The position numbers were made by a program, and so were the translations under genes. A DNA stretch of 64,000 bases, from NCBI GenBank assembly GCA_963764675.1, contig CAVXTQ010000005.1, positions 496,001-560,000 of the forward strand. Direction: 5' to 3'. Below are positions 42,008 through 50,673 of this stretch, one piece after another; positions within the stretch are counted from its first letter, which is position 1; every line of letters starts with the position of its first letter. Below the pieces are notes generated by a model that did not search any database, was not told the DNA's origin, and worked only from the letters and a program-made list of their open reading frames with translations. The DNA comes from Acidiferrum sp963764675. GTDB taxonomy: Bacteria > Acidobacteriota > Terriglobia > Acidiferrales > UBA7541.

Positions 42008-43804
42008 TCAAACCACAATCTCGTGCGCCGGAACGGAAAGTTTGGTTTTCCCGGCGAGCTGCTCCTTCACCGCCTCCACGATGTGGTGCGGCATGAATGG
42101 TTCGCCGTCATACTTGCGAATGTGGCCGTTTGGTACAAAGCTGGTTTCACTACGGAGGTAACGCGCAAACTGGCCGCTGTAGTTGTTTTCCACGATGATG
42201 GTGTGCCGTGAGCCGTGCAAAATTTCGAGGATCGCTTCGCCGTGCAGCGGCACCAGCCAGCGGATTTGCAGCTGATTGGCGGAGATTCCTTGTTCGTTGA
42301 GAATCTCGCAGGCTTCCTCGATCACTCCGTTCGTCGATCCCCAGCCGATCAAGGTGACGTCCGCATCGCGCGGGCCTGACAACGTTGGCGGAGGAACTGC
42401 AGCTTCGATGCCGGCCACCTTGCGCATACGTTTTTCCATCATGGCGCGTCGCTTGGTCGGATTGGTGAACTCGTCGCTGATCAATACGCCGTCTTCTTGG
42501 TGTTCGTCCGTAGCCACGGTGTGTACGTGTCCGGGCACACCAGGTATCGCTCGCGGCGAAACGCCGCTTTCTGTGAACTTGTACCGTTTGTAGTCGCCGT
42601 TGGTGGCAACTCCAGCGGACGCCCCATTGCCGTTGCTGGTGATGAGCTCGCCGCGATCAATCACGGGGCCAAAATCCAGATCATTGGGATGCACGCTGAG
42701 TCGCCCTTCCGACAGCAGCAGGTCGCAAAGCACCAGCCCCGGGCACTGGAAGCGATCGGCAATGTTGAATATTTCGGGGATCAGCTTGAAACAATCGCCG
42801 ATATCCAGCGGTGCCGCGATCACCCGCGGGTAGTCGCCAAAAGCGGCGCCCAGCATCTGCCACAGATCGCCCTGCTCGGTCTTGGTGGGAACGCCCGTGG
42901 ACGGACCGGCTCGCTGGCAGTTGATCACCACCACTGGCGTTTCCGTCATGGCCGACATGCCGAGCCCCTCGCTCATCAACGCAAAGCCGCCGCCCGAGGT
43001 TGCGCACATCGCGCGGACCCCGGCGTGCGCCGCGCCGATCGCCATGTTGATCACGCCGATCTCGTCCTCTACTTGCCGCACCATGATGTTGGCTTTGCGG
43101 GCGTGTGCCGCCATCCAGTGCAGCACGCCGGTGGAAGGGCTCATCGGATAAGCGCAATAGAACTTCACACCCGCCGCCGCGCCGCCCATGGCCATCGCCG
43201 TATTGCCGCTCAGGATCGCGTAGCGATTTTCCGTTTTGGGAAGCGGATTCGGGAAGGCCGTGAAGTGCGCGGCGGCATAGTCATAGCCGGCGCGCGCAAC
43301 CCCGACGTTTTCCGCCACCATGGCCTCGCCCTTTTTCTTGAACTGCTCTCGCAGCACATCCTCTAGCGCCGCGAAGCTGATGCCCATCATGTGCAGCCCG
43401 GCGCCGATCGCGAGCGTGTTCTGCGCGACCTTATTTCGCGTGATGTCGGCCAACTCGGAAACCGGCAGGGGACACAGTTGCACGCCGTCAGCGGCAGAGC
43501 CCGGCTTGATCGTGTCGGCGTTGTAGATGCAAGCGGCGCCCGCGGTGAGCAGCTTCAGGTGACGATCCATGCTGTCTTGGTTCAGGGGGATCAGCACGTC
43601 GATGCGGTCACCCATGTTGGTGACCTTGTCCGCACCGGTGCGAATGGTTAGAAAAGTGTGGCCGCCGCGAATGATGGATTGATAGGCGTTATAGGCATTC
43701 AGGTTCAGACCACGCCGGCTGAAGATTTTCGCGAAAATGTCGCCCGGCGTGGCCACCCCTTGGCCGGCTGCGCCTCCGATACCGATAGAAAAGGTTTGCT
43801 TCAT
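42008..43804 (-). CDS. korA: 2-oxoacid:ferredoxin oxidoreductase, fused gamma-alpha subunit
   Basis: 598 residues from the ATG directly after an alternative GTG. Residues ~1-190 are the gamma domain (IGGAAGQGVATPGDIFAKIF, GGHTFLTIR). The alpha domain follows (GNTAMAMGGAAAGVKFYCAYPMSPSTGVLHWMA, EDEIGVINMAIGAAHAGVRAMCATSGGG) and the C-terminal transketolase-like domain carries LIGWGSTNGVIEEACEIL and VENNYSGQFARYLR. This gamma-alpha fusion is the two-subunit Kor type. There is no separate delta (ferredoxin) gene nearby. It is divergent from the ACT-domain gene. Confidence 0.93.
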   Translation of the reverse strand: MKQTFSIGIGGAAGQGVATPGDIFAKIFSRRGLNLNAYNAYQSIIRGGHTFLTIRTGADKVTNMGDRIDVLIPLNQDSMDRHLKLLTAGAACIYNADTIKPGSAADGVQLCPLPVSELADITRNKVAQNTLAIGAGLHMMGISFAALEDVLREQFKKKGEAMVAENVGVARAGYDYAAAHFTAFPNPLPKTENRYAILSGNTAMAMGGAAAGVKFYCAYPMSPSTGVLHWMAAHARKANIMVRQVEDEIGVINMAIGAAHAGVRAMCATSGGGFALMSEGLGMSAMTETPVVVINCQRAGPSTGVPTKTEQGDLWQMLGAAFGDYPRVIAAPLDIGDCFKLIPEIFNIADRFQCPGLVLCDLLLSEGRLSVHPNDLDFGPVIDRGELITSNGNGASAGVATNGDYKRYKFTESGVSPRAIPGVPGHVHTVATDEHQEDGVLISDEFTNPTKRRAMMEKRMRKVAGIEAAVPPPTLSGPRDADVTLIGWGSTNGVIEEACEILNEQGISANQLQIRWLVPLHGEAILEILHGSRHTIIVENNYSGQFARYLRSETSFVPNGHIRKYDGEPFMPHHIVEAVKEQLAGKTKLSVPAHEIVV

Positions 43805-44121
43805 CACGCCCTCACTAGCTGAGCGCCGGCTGACACACCTCGACCAAGACTCGAGCCACGCTCAAGTGAATGTTCGTATTCCCGTGGGAGAAATTCCTCA
43901 TCCGCACGTCCAGATTGCTTTCCGATGGGCCGGAGTATACACCCAATTCCTTTTGCCGCTACCTGGTTTACAGGGCGCCGGCCTACCCTAGACGAACCCT
44001 TGCATAGCCAAGGCCCTGGACGTAAGATTCCCGCACTAACCACGTTGAACCTCTGAGGCATCGGGTTTTCGTCACGCACGTGTCTGGCGTTCCGGTCATC
44101 GCTCTCAAGGAGGTCTCCACC

Positions 44122-44541
44122 ATGCCCATCACCAAGGAATTAACCATTCGCATGGAGAATCGTCCGGGTTCGCTTGGAAAAGTCTGCCGCGATCTCGCGG
44201 ATCGCGGTGTCGACATCCTGGCCTTTCAATCGATCCCTTCCGACAAAACGATTCTCGTGTGCATCGTCGTCGACAAACCAGAAGCGGCGGAGGCCGTGCT
44301 TGATAAGGAAGGAATAATCTATACGGAAGGGGAGGTTGCTCAAGCCAGACTTCCCCACGGTCCGGGCGAGCTGGCGCGCGCCGCCTCGAAGCTCGGCGAC
44401 GCCAACATCAACATCAACTACGCATACTGCGGTGTCGAGTCGAGCACGAATTCGCCGCTGGTGATTTTCGGTGTAACCGAAGTGGGCCGCGCAGCGACAA
44501 TCCTGGATCGCCCGGCTACTGCTGCCGCGGGAACGTCGTAA
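44122..44541 (+). CDS. ACT-domain protein
   Basis: 139 residues, with AAGGAGG ~8 bases upstream of the ATG. Two ACT-like halves are visible: ELTIRMENRPGSLGKVCRDLADRGVDILAFQSIP, then ARLPHGPGELARAASKLGDANININYAYCGVES. ACT domains bind amino acids and regulate enzymes. The stand-alone form probably regulates an unlinked enzyme or transcription. It is divergent from korAB across ~315 bases. Confidence 0.88.
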   Translation: MPITKELTIRMENRPGSLGKVCRDLADRGVDILAFQSIPSDKTILVCIVVDKPEAAEAVLDKEGIIYTEGEVAQARLPHGPGELARAASKLGDANININYAYCGVESSTNSPLVIFGVTEVGRAATILDRPATAAAGTS

Positions 44542-44708
44542 GGATATTTCAAACTCATTCCGAACAACTGTGAGCTAAGTGCCGGGTAGCGACTAACCAG
44601 GAGTTGGCGTTGAGTCGCAGGCACTGAAAGGAGAAAGGTATACTCCCTGGCAAGGCCAATTAGGTCGGACTGGGGTCGGCAATAACTCTTCTCGCTGAGG
44701 GGCTGCAC

Positions 44709-46058
44709 ATGAGAACTCAGGCCCAAGATGAACAAATGGAGCACGCATCACCTGCTCCCCGCTGGAATCTCTTCACGCGAATCGCCTTCCGCTTCAGCTT
44801 CGTCTACTTGGGTCTGTTCGTATTCTATTTCTGCCCGATATGGCTCCAGTATCTGCTGTTTCTTAAACGCTTCTTTCCTCTTGCCCTGGGAGGAGTGTGG
44901 CCCATGCGCGAGATCGTGTCCTGGGCGGGAGCGCATATTTTTCATATGACTGTTCCTCCAGATCATGGCGTGGGGTACGACGGGAGCTTCTTTTGGGTGC
45001 AAGCGTTCTGCTTTCTGGTCATCTCTGTGCTTGCTGCATGGATCTGGTCGTTTGTGGATCGCCGGCGTACAAATTACGTCACGCTGCACAAATGGTTCCG
45101 ACTCGCCATTCGTTTTGCTCTGGCCGCGCTGATGTTCGCTTACGGAATATTCAAGATCATCCCTGCGCAAATGCCTTACCCGAATCTGTTTGAATTGGTT
45201 CGGCCTTTCGGCCACTTCTTGCAGATTCAAGTTCTCTGGACCTATATGGGTGCTGCGCCTGCGTATGAAATTTTCGCGGGATGCGCGGAAGTGGCGGGCG
45301 GTATCCTGCTGCTCATTCCTCGCACAGCAACGCTGGGTGCGCTGATTTGCCTTGCGGACTTGGCGAATGTCTTCGTGATCGATATGAGCTATAACGTGGC
45401 GAATAAACTGGAGGTTTTTAACTTCATTCTTCTCGCTGCGTTCTTGCTTGTTCCCGAGCTTCCCCGCCTGGCGAACGTTTTTCTCTTGAATCGCGGCACT
45501 CTGCCTTCCCCGCAGCCCCAACTCTTCCGCACTCGCCGCACCAACCGCGTGGCGATGGCCGTGCAGGTCGTCGTGGCTATCTACCTTGTGGGAGCAACTG
45601 CGTACGACGCTTGGGAGAATGAGTGGCTCGTCCGTGGAAGTATCACTTCGAAGCCCGCGCTTTACGGCATCTGGGATGTAGAGCAATTCTCTCTGGACGG
45701 CCAGGTCCGGCCCCCTCTTCTGACGGATTACGATCGCTTTCGCCGCGTGATCTTTGATTCAGGCGTGATCTGGGAGCTCAACATCGACGCCCATGGGGGT
45801 GCCGTGGCCTTTCAACGCCCGGATGACTCTTTTGTCTATTACCGTACCTCGATCGACGTTCACGACAAAACTCTAACGCTTACCGACCCCGGTCACGGCC
45901 GCAAAGACTGGAATGCTCACTTCACTTTCGAACGCCCGTCTGCGGATCAGTTGGTTCTGGATGGGGACATGAACACGCACAAGCTCCACATGCAGCTCCA
46001 TCTTTTTGACCGCAACAAGTTCGAGCTCGTCAGCAGCGCCTTCCACTGGGTGCAGTGA
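44709..46058 (+). CDS. Polytopic membrane protein with soluble C-terminal domain (DoxX-like region)
   Basis: 449 residues. About seven helices occupy residues ~25-300, including a DoxX-like segment (FALAALMFAYGIFKIIPAQM, then GCAEVAGGILLLIPRTATLGALICLADLANVF). The last ~130 residues form a beta-rich domain (YGIWDVEQFSLDG, VIWELNIDAHGGAVAFQRPDD, THKLHMQLHLFDRNKFELVSSAFHW), perhaps periplasmic. I recognise the general DoxX resemblance but not a family. It stands alone, and its function is unknown. Confidence 0.75.
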   Translation: MRTQAQDEQMEHASPAPRWNLFTRIAFRFSFVYLGLFVFYFCPIWLQYLLFLKRFFPLALGGVWPMREIVSWAGAHIFHMTVPPDHGVGYDGSFFWVQAFCFLVISVLAAWIWSFVDRRRTNYVTLHKWFRLAIRFALAALMFAYGIFKIIPAQMPYPNLFELVRPFGHFLQIQVLWTYMGAAPAYEIFAGCAEVAGGILLLIPRTATLGALICLADLANVFVIDMSYNVANKLEVFNFILLAAFLLVPELPRLANVFLLNRGTLPSPQPQLFRTRRTNRVAMAVQVVVAIYLVGATAYDAWENEWLVRGSITSKPALYGIWDVEQFSLDGQVRPPLLTDYDRFRRVIFDSGVIWELNIDAHGGAVAFQRPDDSFVYYRTSIDVHDKTLTLTDPGHGRKDWNAHFTFERPSADQLVLDGDMNTHKLHMQLHLFDRNKFELVSSAFHWVQ

Positions 46059-46296
46059 ATCCGCGCGAAATCGGGGAGTGACCGGGGTCATAAGGTCGTC
46101 CTCATCCGCGCCCAGTGCGAAGCGCAGTTAGTCCACGTGCTTGGTGAACGCGCTAACCGGAAACTGACCCATTACGAAGTGCCAGCCTCAATGGGCGGCC
46201 GTTGCCCTTTGGTGTAGACTTTCCGATGCCACTGATGGATTAATGCGCGCCGGCGGCCTGCCGAAAACCAGCGAAGTTGCGCCCAAGGAGTCATGA

Positions 46297-46920
46297 ATGA
46301 AACGACGTGACTTGATCCGTGCCGGATTTCTCACGGGCGCAGCCGCCGCGGCGCTGCGCCCGCAGCTTGCCGCCGCGCAGAGTCCCGCGTTGTCCTCCGA
46401 GCTGACGCCGGCACAAAACGGCGTGGACGCCTCGAAAGATCTCGCGGCGCCAGGCTGGAAGCCGCTTTTCTTGGACGAACACCAGAATGAAACCCTCATC
46501 CTCGTCAGCGACCTGATGATCCCCGCGACGGACACTCCCGGCGCTAAGGAAGCGCTGGTAAACCGCTACATCGATCTCGTGCTGGCTGCCGAGACGCACG
46601 AGACGCAGCGATCGTTCCTGAATAGTCTTGGATATCTGGATGGCGAAAGCATGCGGCGCTACAGAGCCGCGTTTCGTTACTTGTCGCGACAAGAGCAAGA
46701 CGATTTGCTGCACGCGCTAGCCTATCCAAGCGCCGGCAGCGGCTGGACTGGTGAAGCTGCGGTGCCCGATATAGGTCACGGGCATTTTGAAGCGTTAAAG
46801 CAGCGCATCATGACCGCGTACTACTCTTCACAGATCGGCGAGAAGGAACTCGGCTGGGACGGCGCCTTTGCGCATGGTCCGTACGAGGGCTGTAACCATC
46901 CCGAAGGGAATCACAAGTGA
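46297..46920 (+). CDS. Gluconate 2-dehydrogenase subunit 3-family protein
   Basis: 207 residues. The N-terminus MKRRDLIRAGFLTGAAAAAL is a Tat-like signal (RR plus a hydrophobic stretch). The body has the subunit-3 pattern: FLDEHQNETLILVSDLMIPATDTPGAKEALVNRYIDLVLA and YLSRQEQDDLLHALA, ending ELGWDGAFAHGPYEGCNHPEG. In this family the small Tat subunit escorts a FAD-containing GMC partner. The next gene, a GMC oxidoreductase, starts inside its stop codon (GTGA), so the two are translationally coupled and form one complex. Confidence 0.9.
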   Translation: MKRRDLIRAGFLTGAAAAALRPQLAAAQSPALSSELTPAQNGVDASKDLAAPGWKPLFLDEHQNETLILVSDLMIPATDTPGAKEALVNRYIDLVLAAETHETQRSFLNSLGYLDGESMRRYRAAFRYLSRQEQDDLLHALAYPSAGSGWTGEAAVPDIGHGHFEALKQRIMTAYYSSQIGEKELGWDGAFAHGPYEGCNHPEGNHK

Positions 46921-48611
46921 CCAATTACACGGCGCAAGATCAGCTCCAGCAAACATACGACGTCGTGGTGGTGGGATCAGGAGCTACGGGCGGCTGGGCC
47001 GCCAAGCAATGCGCCGAGGCCGGGCTCAAGGTCGTGCTCCTCGAAGCAGGCCGCGCGGTCAGTCCAAAAGAATTCACCGAACACATGCCCGCGTACAAGC
47101 TCAAATACCGCGACCATTCGCCGGAGGTCGTGCGCACGCGGCCTATTCAAAAGCAGTGCTACGCGTGCATGGAATACAACTACGAATGGTTCGTCAATGA
47201 CCTCGAGAATCCCTACAGCACCCCGGCGGGCAAGCCATTTACATGGCAGCGGCTTCGCATCCTGGGCGGGCGATCGCTGGTGTGGGGCCGTCAGAGCTAC
47301 CGCATGAGTGACAACGACTTGAAAGCGGCGAGCCGCGACGGCTATGGCGATGACTGGCCGGTCTCCTATGCCGATCTCTCTCCCTACTACGACATCGTGG
47401 AGCGGTACGTCGGCATCACTGGCGCTAAAGAAGGGAACGAGATGCTGCCCGACGGCGATTTTCTGCCGCCGATGAAAATGAGTTGCGGAGAAGTTCTGCT
47501 GCGAGAGCGCGTCAAAGCCAAGTTCGGGCACACCGTTACCATCGGACGCGCGGCCGTTCTCACCCAGAATCACAATGGGCGCCCGGCGTGCCACTATTGC
47601 GGGCCTTGCGAGCGCGGCTGCTCCACGTTCTCTTATTTCAGCAGCCCGTTCACGACCGTCGCGGACGCGCAAAAATCCGGAAATTGTGCGCTCATCACCA
47701 ACGCGGTCGTGAGTCACGTCAACATGGACAACGCGTCGAACAAAGCGTCCGGCGTCACCTACGTGGACCGCTTGACGCGGCAGGTGAAAGAGGTCCGCGG
47801 CAAAGCGGTGATCCTTTGCGCCCAGGCGATGGAATCCACCCGTATCTTGCTGAACTCCTCCACGCGCGAGTATCCCAACGGCCTGGCCAACTCCAGCGGC
47901 GCACTCGGCCACTATTTGATGGATCACGTCGTCGGCGGTGGCGCGTCGGGTCGTTTGCCGAGCTTCAATATTCTTCCCGACGCGAATACGCCCCAGCGTC
48001 CCAATGGCATTTACGTCCCTCGCTTCGTCAACACTCCCACGAGCGGTAAGCATCCGCGCTTCATCCGCGGCTACGGCTTCCAGGGCGGCGCTGACGTGGA
48101 TTTCAACTTCGGCGCCGAAGGCTACGGCACGACCTTCAAGAAATCCGTCAAGGAAGGTGTGTACAGCGCATCTTTCGGAGCGTTCGGTGAATCGCTGGCG
48201 CGATGGGACAATTACGTCGAGATCGACCCCGACCTGAAAGACGCGTGGGGCATTCCGGCGCTGCGCATTTCGATGACCCACGGCGCCAACGAAGCCGCGC
48301 TCATGGAAGACGCTTCGGCCACGGCGGCGGAAATGCTCGAAGCCGCCGGCGCCAAAGATATTCACGTGCAAGCGAACGTCGAAATGCCCGGCATGGCCAT
48401 CCACGAACTAGGGACGGCACGCATGGGGAACGATCCGAAAAAGTCCGTGCTGAATGCCTTCAATCAATCGCACGACGTGAAAAACGTGTTCGTGATGGAT
48501 GGCGCGAGCTTTGTGTCGTCGGCCTGCCAGAACCCGACGCTCACGATGATGGCGGTCACCGTCCGCGCCTGCGAACATCTCATCGGCCGCTTTCGCCAAA
48601 ACGACGTCTAA
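46917..48611 (+). CDS. GMC-family FAD oxidoreductase (gluconate/sugar dehydrogenase large subunit-like)
   Basis: 564 residues, GTG start. The N-terminal Rossmann FAD site YDVVVVGSGATGGWAAKQCAEAGLKVVLLEAG is followed by RILGGRSLVWGRQSYRM and a ferredoxin-like CHYCGPCERGCSTF. GKAVILCAQAMESTRILLNSS and the C-terminal FVMDGASFVSSACQNPTLTMMAVTVRACEHL are GMC signatures. It lacks its own signal and is presumably carried out by the Tat-bearing subunit-3 partner. It oxidises a sugar or alcohol in the periplasm; the substrate is unknown. The PQQ/cytochrome gene that converges from the other side may be part of the same periplasmic oxidation chemistry. Confidence 0.93.
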   Translation: MTNYTAQDQLQQTYDVVVVGSGATGGWAAKQCAEAGLKVVLLEAGRAVSPKEFTEHMPAYKLKYRDHSPEVVRTRPIQKQCYACMEYNYEWFVNDLENPYSTPAGKPFTWQRLRILGGRSLVWGRQSYRMSDNDLKAASRDGYGDDWPVSYADLSPYYDIVERYVGITGAKEGNEMLPDGDFLPPMKMSCGEVLLRERVKAKFGHTVTIGRAAVLTQNHNGRPACHYCGPCERGCSTFSYFSSPFTTVADAQKSGNCALITNAVVSHVNMDNASNKASGVTYVDRLTRQVKEVRGKAVILCAQAMESTRILLNSSTREYPNGLANSSGALGHYLMDHVVGGGASGRLPSFNILPDANTPQRPNGIYVPRFVNTPTSGKHPRFIRGYGFQGGADVDFNFGAEGYGTTFKKSVKEGVYSASFGAFGESLARWDNYVEIDPDLKDAWGIPALRISMTHGANEAALMEDASATAAEMLEAAGAKDIHVQANVEMPGMAIHELGTARMGNDPKKSVLNAFNQSHDVKNVFVMDGASFVSSACQNPTLTMMAVTVRACEHLIGRFRQNDV

Positions 48612-48653
48612 TCCAATAGATGGCGCGATCGAGCTTCCCTTCGGTGATCGCGC

Positions 48654-50438
48654 CTACTTTGCCCGGTGGCTGAGGCTCCAGACGAACGCTGCCACCGCTG
48701 ATAACTGGTCGTCCGTAAGCTGCGCGCCACCCATCGCCGGCATCGGCGCCCGAAATTGCTTTGGTTGCGGCACACCGGCGGCGATCGTTTTCTTGATTCC
48801 CGCATAGCTGCCATCGCTCCACAACCATTTCTTCGCCGTCAGATCCGGACCCAAGGGCGAACCTTGACCGCTGTCGCCGTGGCAGCCAACGCACGCAGCG
48901 TCGGCCACCTCGCCGTGGTAAATCCGCCCGCCAAGCGCCACCATTTCCGGCGTCGCTCCTTCAGGAACCGCCACGCCGGCGTCTGGATGCGTGCCCTCGG
49001 GCGGGTTGGCCGGTGCTTCCGCGATCTCCCCGGCCGGAGCGGTAGCGCTGGGGCACGGGGTCACATTCGTGGCACCGCCGCCAGAGCCACCGCGGTAAAC
49101 AACTCGGTAGATTCGTCCGCGCACATCGTCGGAAATGTACAGCGCACCGTCTGGTCCGACCGCCAGCCCACTCGGACGATGTACGGCTTTGTCCGGAGAT
49201 TTCACCGCTCCCGCAAAACCATCCGCGAATATTTCGCACCCACCAGATGTGTGGTCACCCGCCAGCGGCTGAAAAACAACGTTGTAACCACCTTGCGGAT
49301 ACGGTGCCCGGTTCCATGATCCATGGAAGGCGATGAACACGCCGTTCCGGTAGCGCGCCGGGAATTCTTTCTTGTCGTAGTGGACCATTCCGTTCGGTGC
49401 CCAATGCGCGGGAAATGCCGCAGCCGGAGGAGTTTTCTTCGCGCATTCGCCGACCGTCTTGCCGCCGTCACCCCCAAATTCTGGCGCCAGGACCAGCTTT
49501 TGCGCGAACCCGTCGTAGTAGCACTCGGGCCACCCGTAGTCGCCGCCCTGCTTCAACAGCAACACTTCTTCGGCCGGAAGTGTCGCCTCCTGGTCCGGTT
49601 TGTAGAGATCGGGCCAATTCGTGTGCAGTTGGTCGCGTCCGTGCTGCGTCACAAATAGGCGGCCGCTTGCGTCAATCGCAAAGCCTTCCCCGTTGCGTAT
49701 CCCCGTAGCAAACCGCTCCGCCTTCGAAAAGCTTTGGCTTGTTTTGTTCGCGTCATACCGCCAGATGCCGCCCCGCGTCTCGAGCTCGATGCACGGATCT
49801 GCTCCCGGTGATTTGAGTGTCCGATTTTTGAGCTGGCACGAATTCGTGGCGCTGGCCACGTCTACATACATCGCTCCCTTGGCGTCGATGATGAAGGGAT
49901 GCATCGGATGATCGCCCCCAAGAGGCAGTCCCGAAACGATCGTAACCGGAGCATCGTTCGGCACAATGGAGCCGGCCGTCAGCGAATAGCGCACGATCCG
50001 GTCATTGATCTCCGCGTAGATCGATCCCTTATACATGCCGATTCCCGTGCCACCCGCCCCGCCGCTCTGCACGGTTTCGCCAAAGCGCTCCGTCACGTCG
50101 GCCTTGCCAGCACCCGCCTTATCCTGCAGCGCCACCAGAAACCCGCCGTCGTGCGTCGCGTCCTTCCCGTAATACTCTCCCGACCATGTGTTCACATACA
50201 CCACTCCGCTAGGCGCAACCACCATGTGACGCGCATGGCCAATGCCATCAGCAAAAACCGTCGCGCAAAAACCGGCGGGTAGCTTCAACCCGCTGTCATC
50301 GTTCGGGCACGCCTGGCCCGTGGCTCCAGCAGCCGCCTTGGACTGGTTCTGGGCCGACAGTAGGGAATTGCCTAGGTACAATGCGGCGAGCGCGACTACG
50401 GCAGGCAGCAGCTTTTTGCACAAGTGCGCGAATTGCAT
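48654..50438 (-). CDS. Periplasmic PQQ-type sugar dehydrogenase with C-terminal cytochrome c
   Basis: 594 residues from MQFAHLCKKLLP with a signal peptide (LPAVVALAALYLGNSLLSAQ). The long beta-propeller is of the sorbosone/glucose dehydrogenase (GSDH) type: GFCATVFADGIGHARHMVV, HPMHPFIIDAKGAMYVDVASATN, RLFVTQHGRDQL, and HRPSGLAVGPDGALYISDDVRGRIYRVVY. The C-terminal ~95 residues carry a cytochrome c domain with CVGCHGDSGQGSPLGPDLT and a distal Met in PMPAMGGAQLTDDQ. It is probably PQQ-dependent and passes electrons via its own heme. Its stop is 42 bases from the GMC gene's stop, so the two converge. Confidence 0.88.
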   Translation of the reverse strand: MQFAHLCKKLLPAVVALAALYLGNSLLSAQNQSKAAAGATGQACPNDDSGLKLPAGFCATVFADGIGHARHMVVAPSGVVYVNTWSGEYYGKDATHDGGFLVALQDKAGAGKADVTERFGETVQSGGAGGTGIGMYKGSIYAEINDRIVRYSLTAGSIVPNDAPVTIVSGLPLGGDHPMHPFIIDAKGAMYVDVASATNSCQLKNRTLKSPGADPCIELETRGGIWRYDANKTSQSFSKAERFATGIRNGEGFAIDASGRLFVTQHGRDQLHTNWPDLYKPDQEATLPAEEVLLLKQGGDYGWPECYYDGFAQKLVLAPEFGGDGGKTVGECAKKTPPAAAFPAHWAPNGMVHYDKKEFPARYRNGVFIAFHGSWNRAPYPQGGYNVVFQPLAGDHTSGGCEIFADGFAGAVKSPDKAVHRPSGLAVGPDGALYISDDVRGRIYRVVYRGGSGGGATNVTPCPSATAPAGEIAEAPANPPEGTHPDAGVAVPEGATPEMVALGGRIYHGEVADAACVGCHGDSGQGSPLGPDLTAKKWLWSDGSYAGIKKTIAAGVPQPKQFRAPMPAMGGAQLTDDQLSAVAAFVWSLSHRAK

Positions 50439-50673
50439 CGAAGCCTCCGAATATCGGCAATTGGAAACGTAAAAAATCGCCAAAATATACCATAGCTCTC
50501 ACAATGCCCGATGGCCCACGCGGCCGCGTCGGAGAGTCCGGACCGGCGATTGTGGCGGGGTCGTGAGCTGCACCGAAGTTGGCACGATCCGAGAAGTGAA
50601 CAATTGCACCGTGCCATCGAGGAACGGCTGTGATTTGACCTGTCGCGCATGATGCACGTAAGATTCGCTGCCA

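Noticed and set aside
46977..48404. A 475-codon minus-strand frame opposite the GMC oxidoreductase.
   Set aside because: The same GC-rich shadow effect; no domain or ribosome-binding site, and the plus-strand product is unambiguous.
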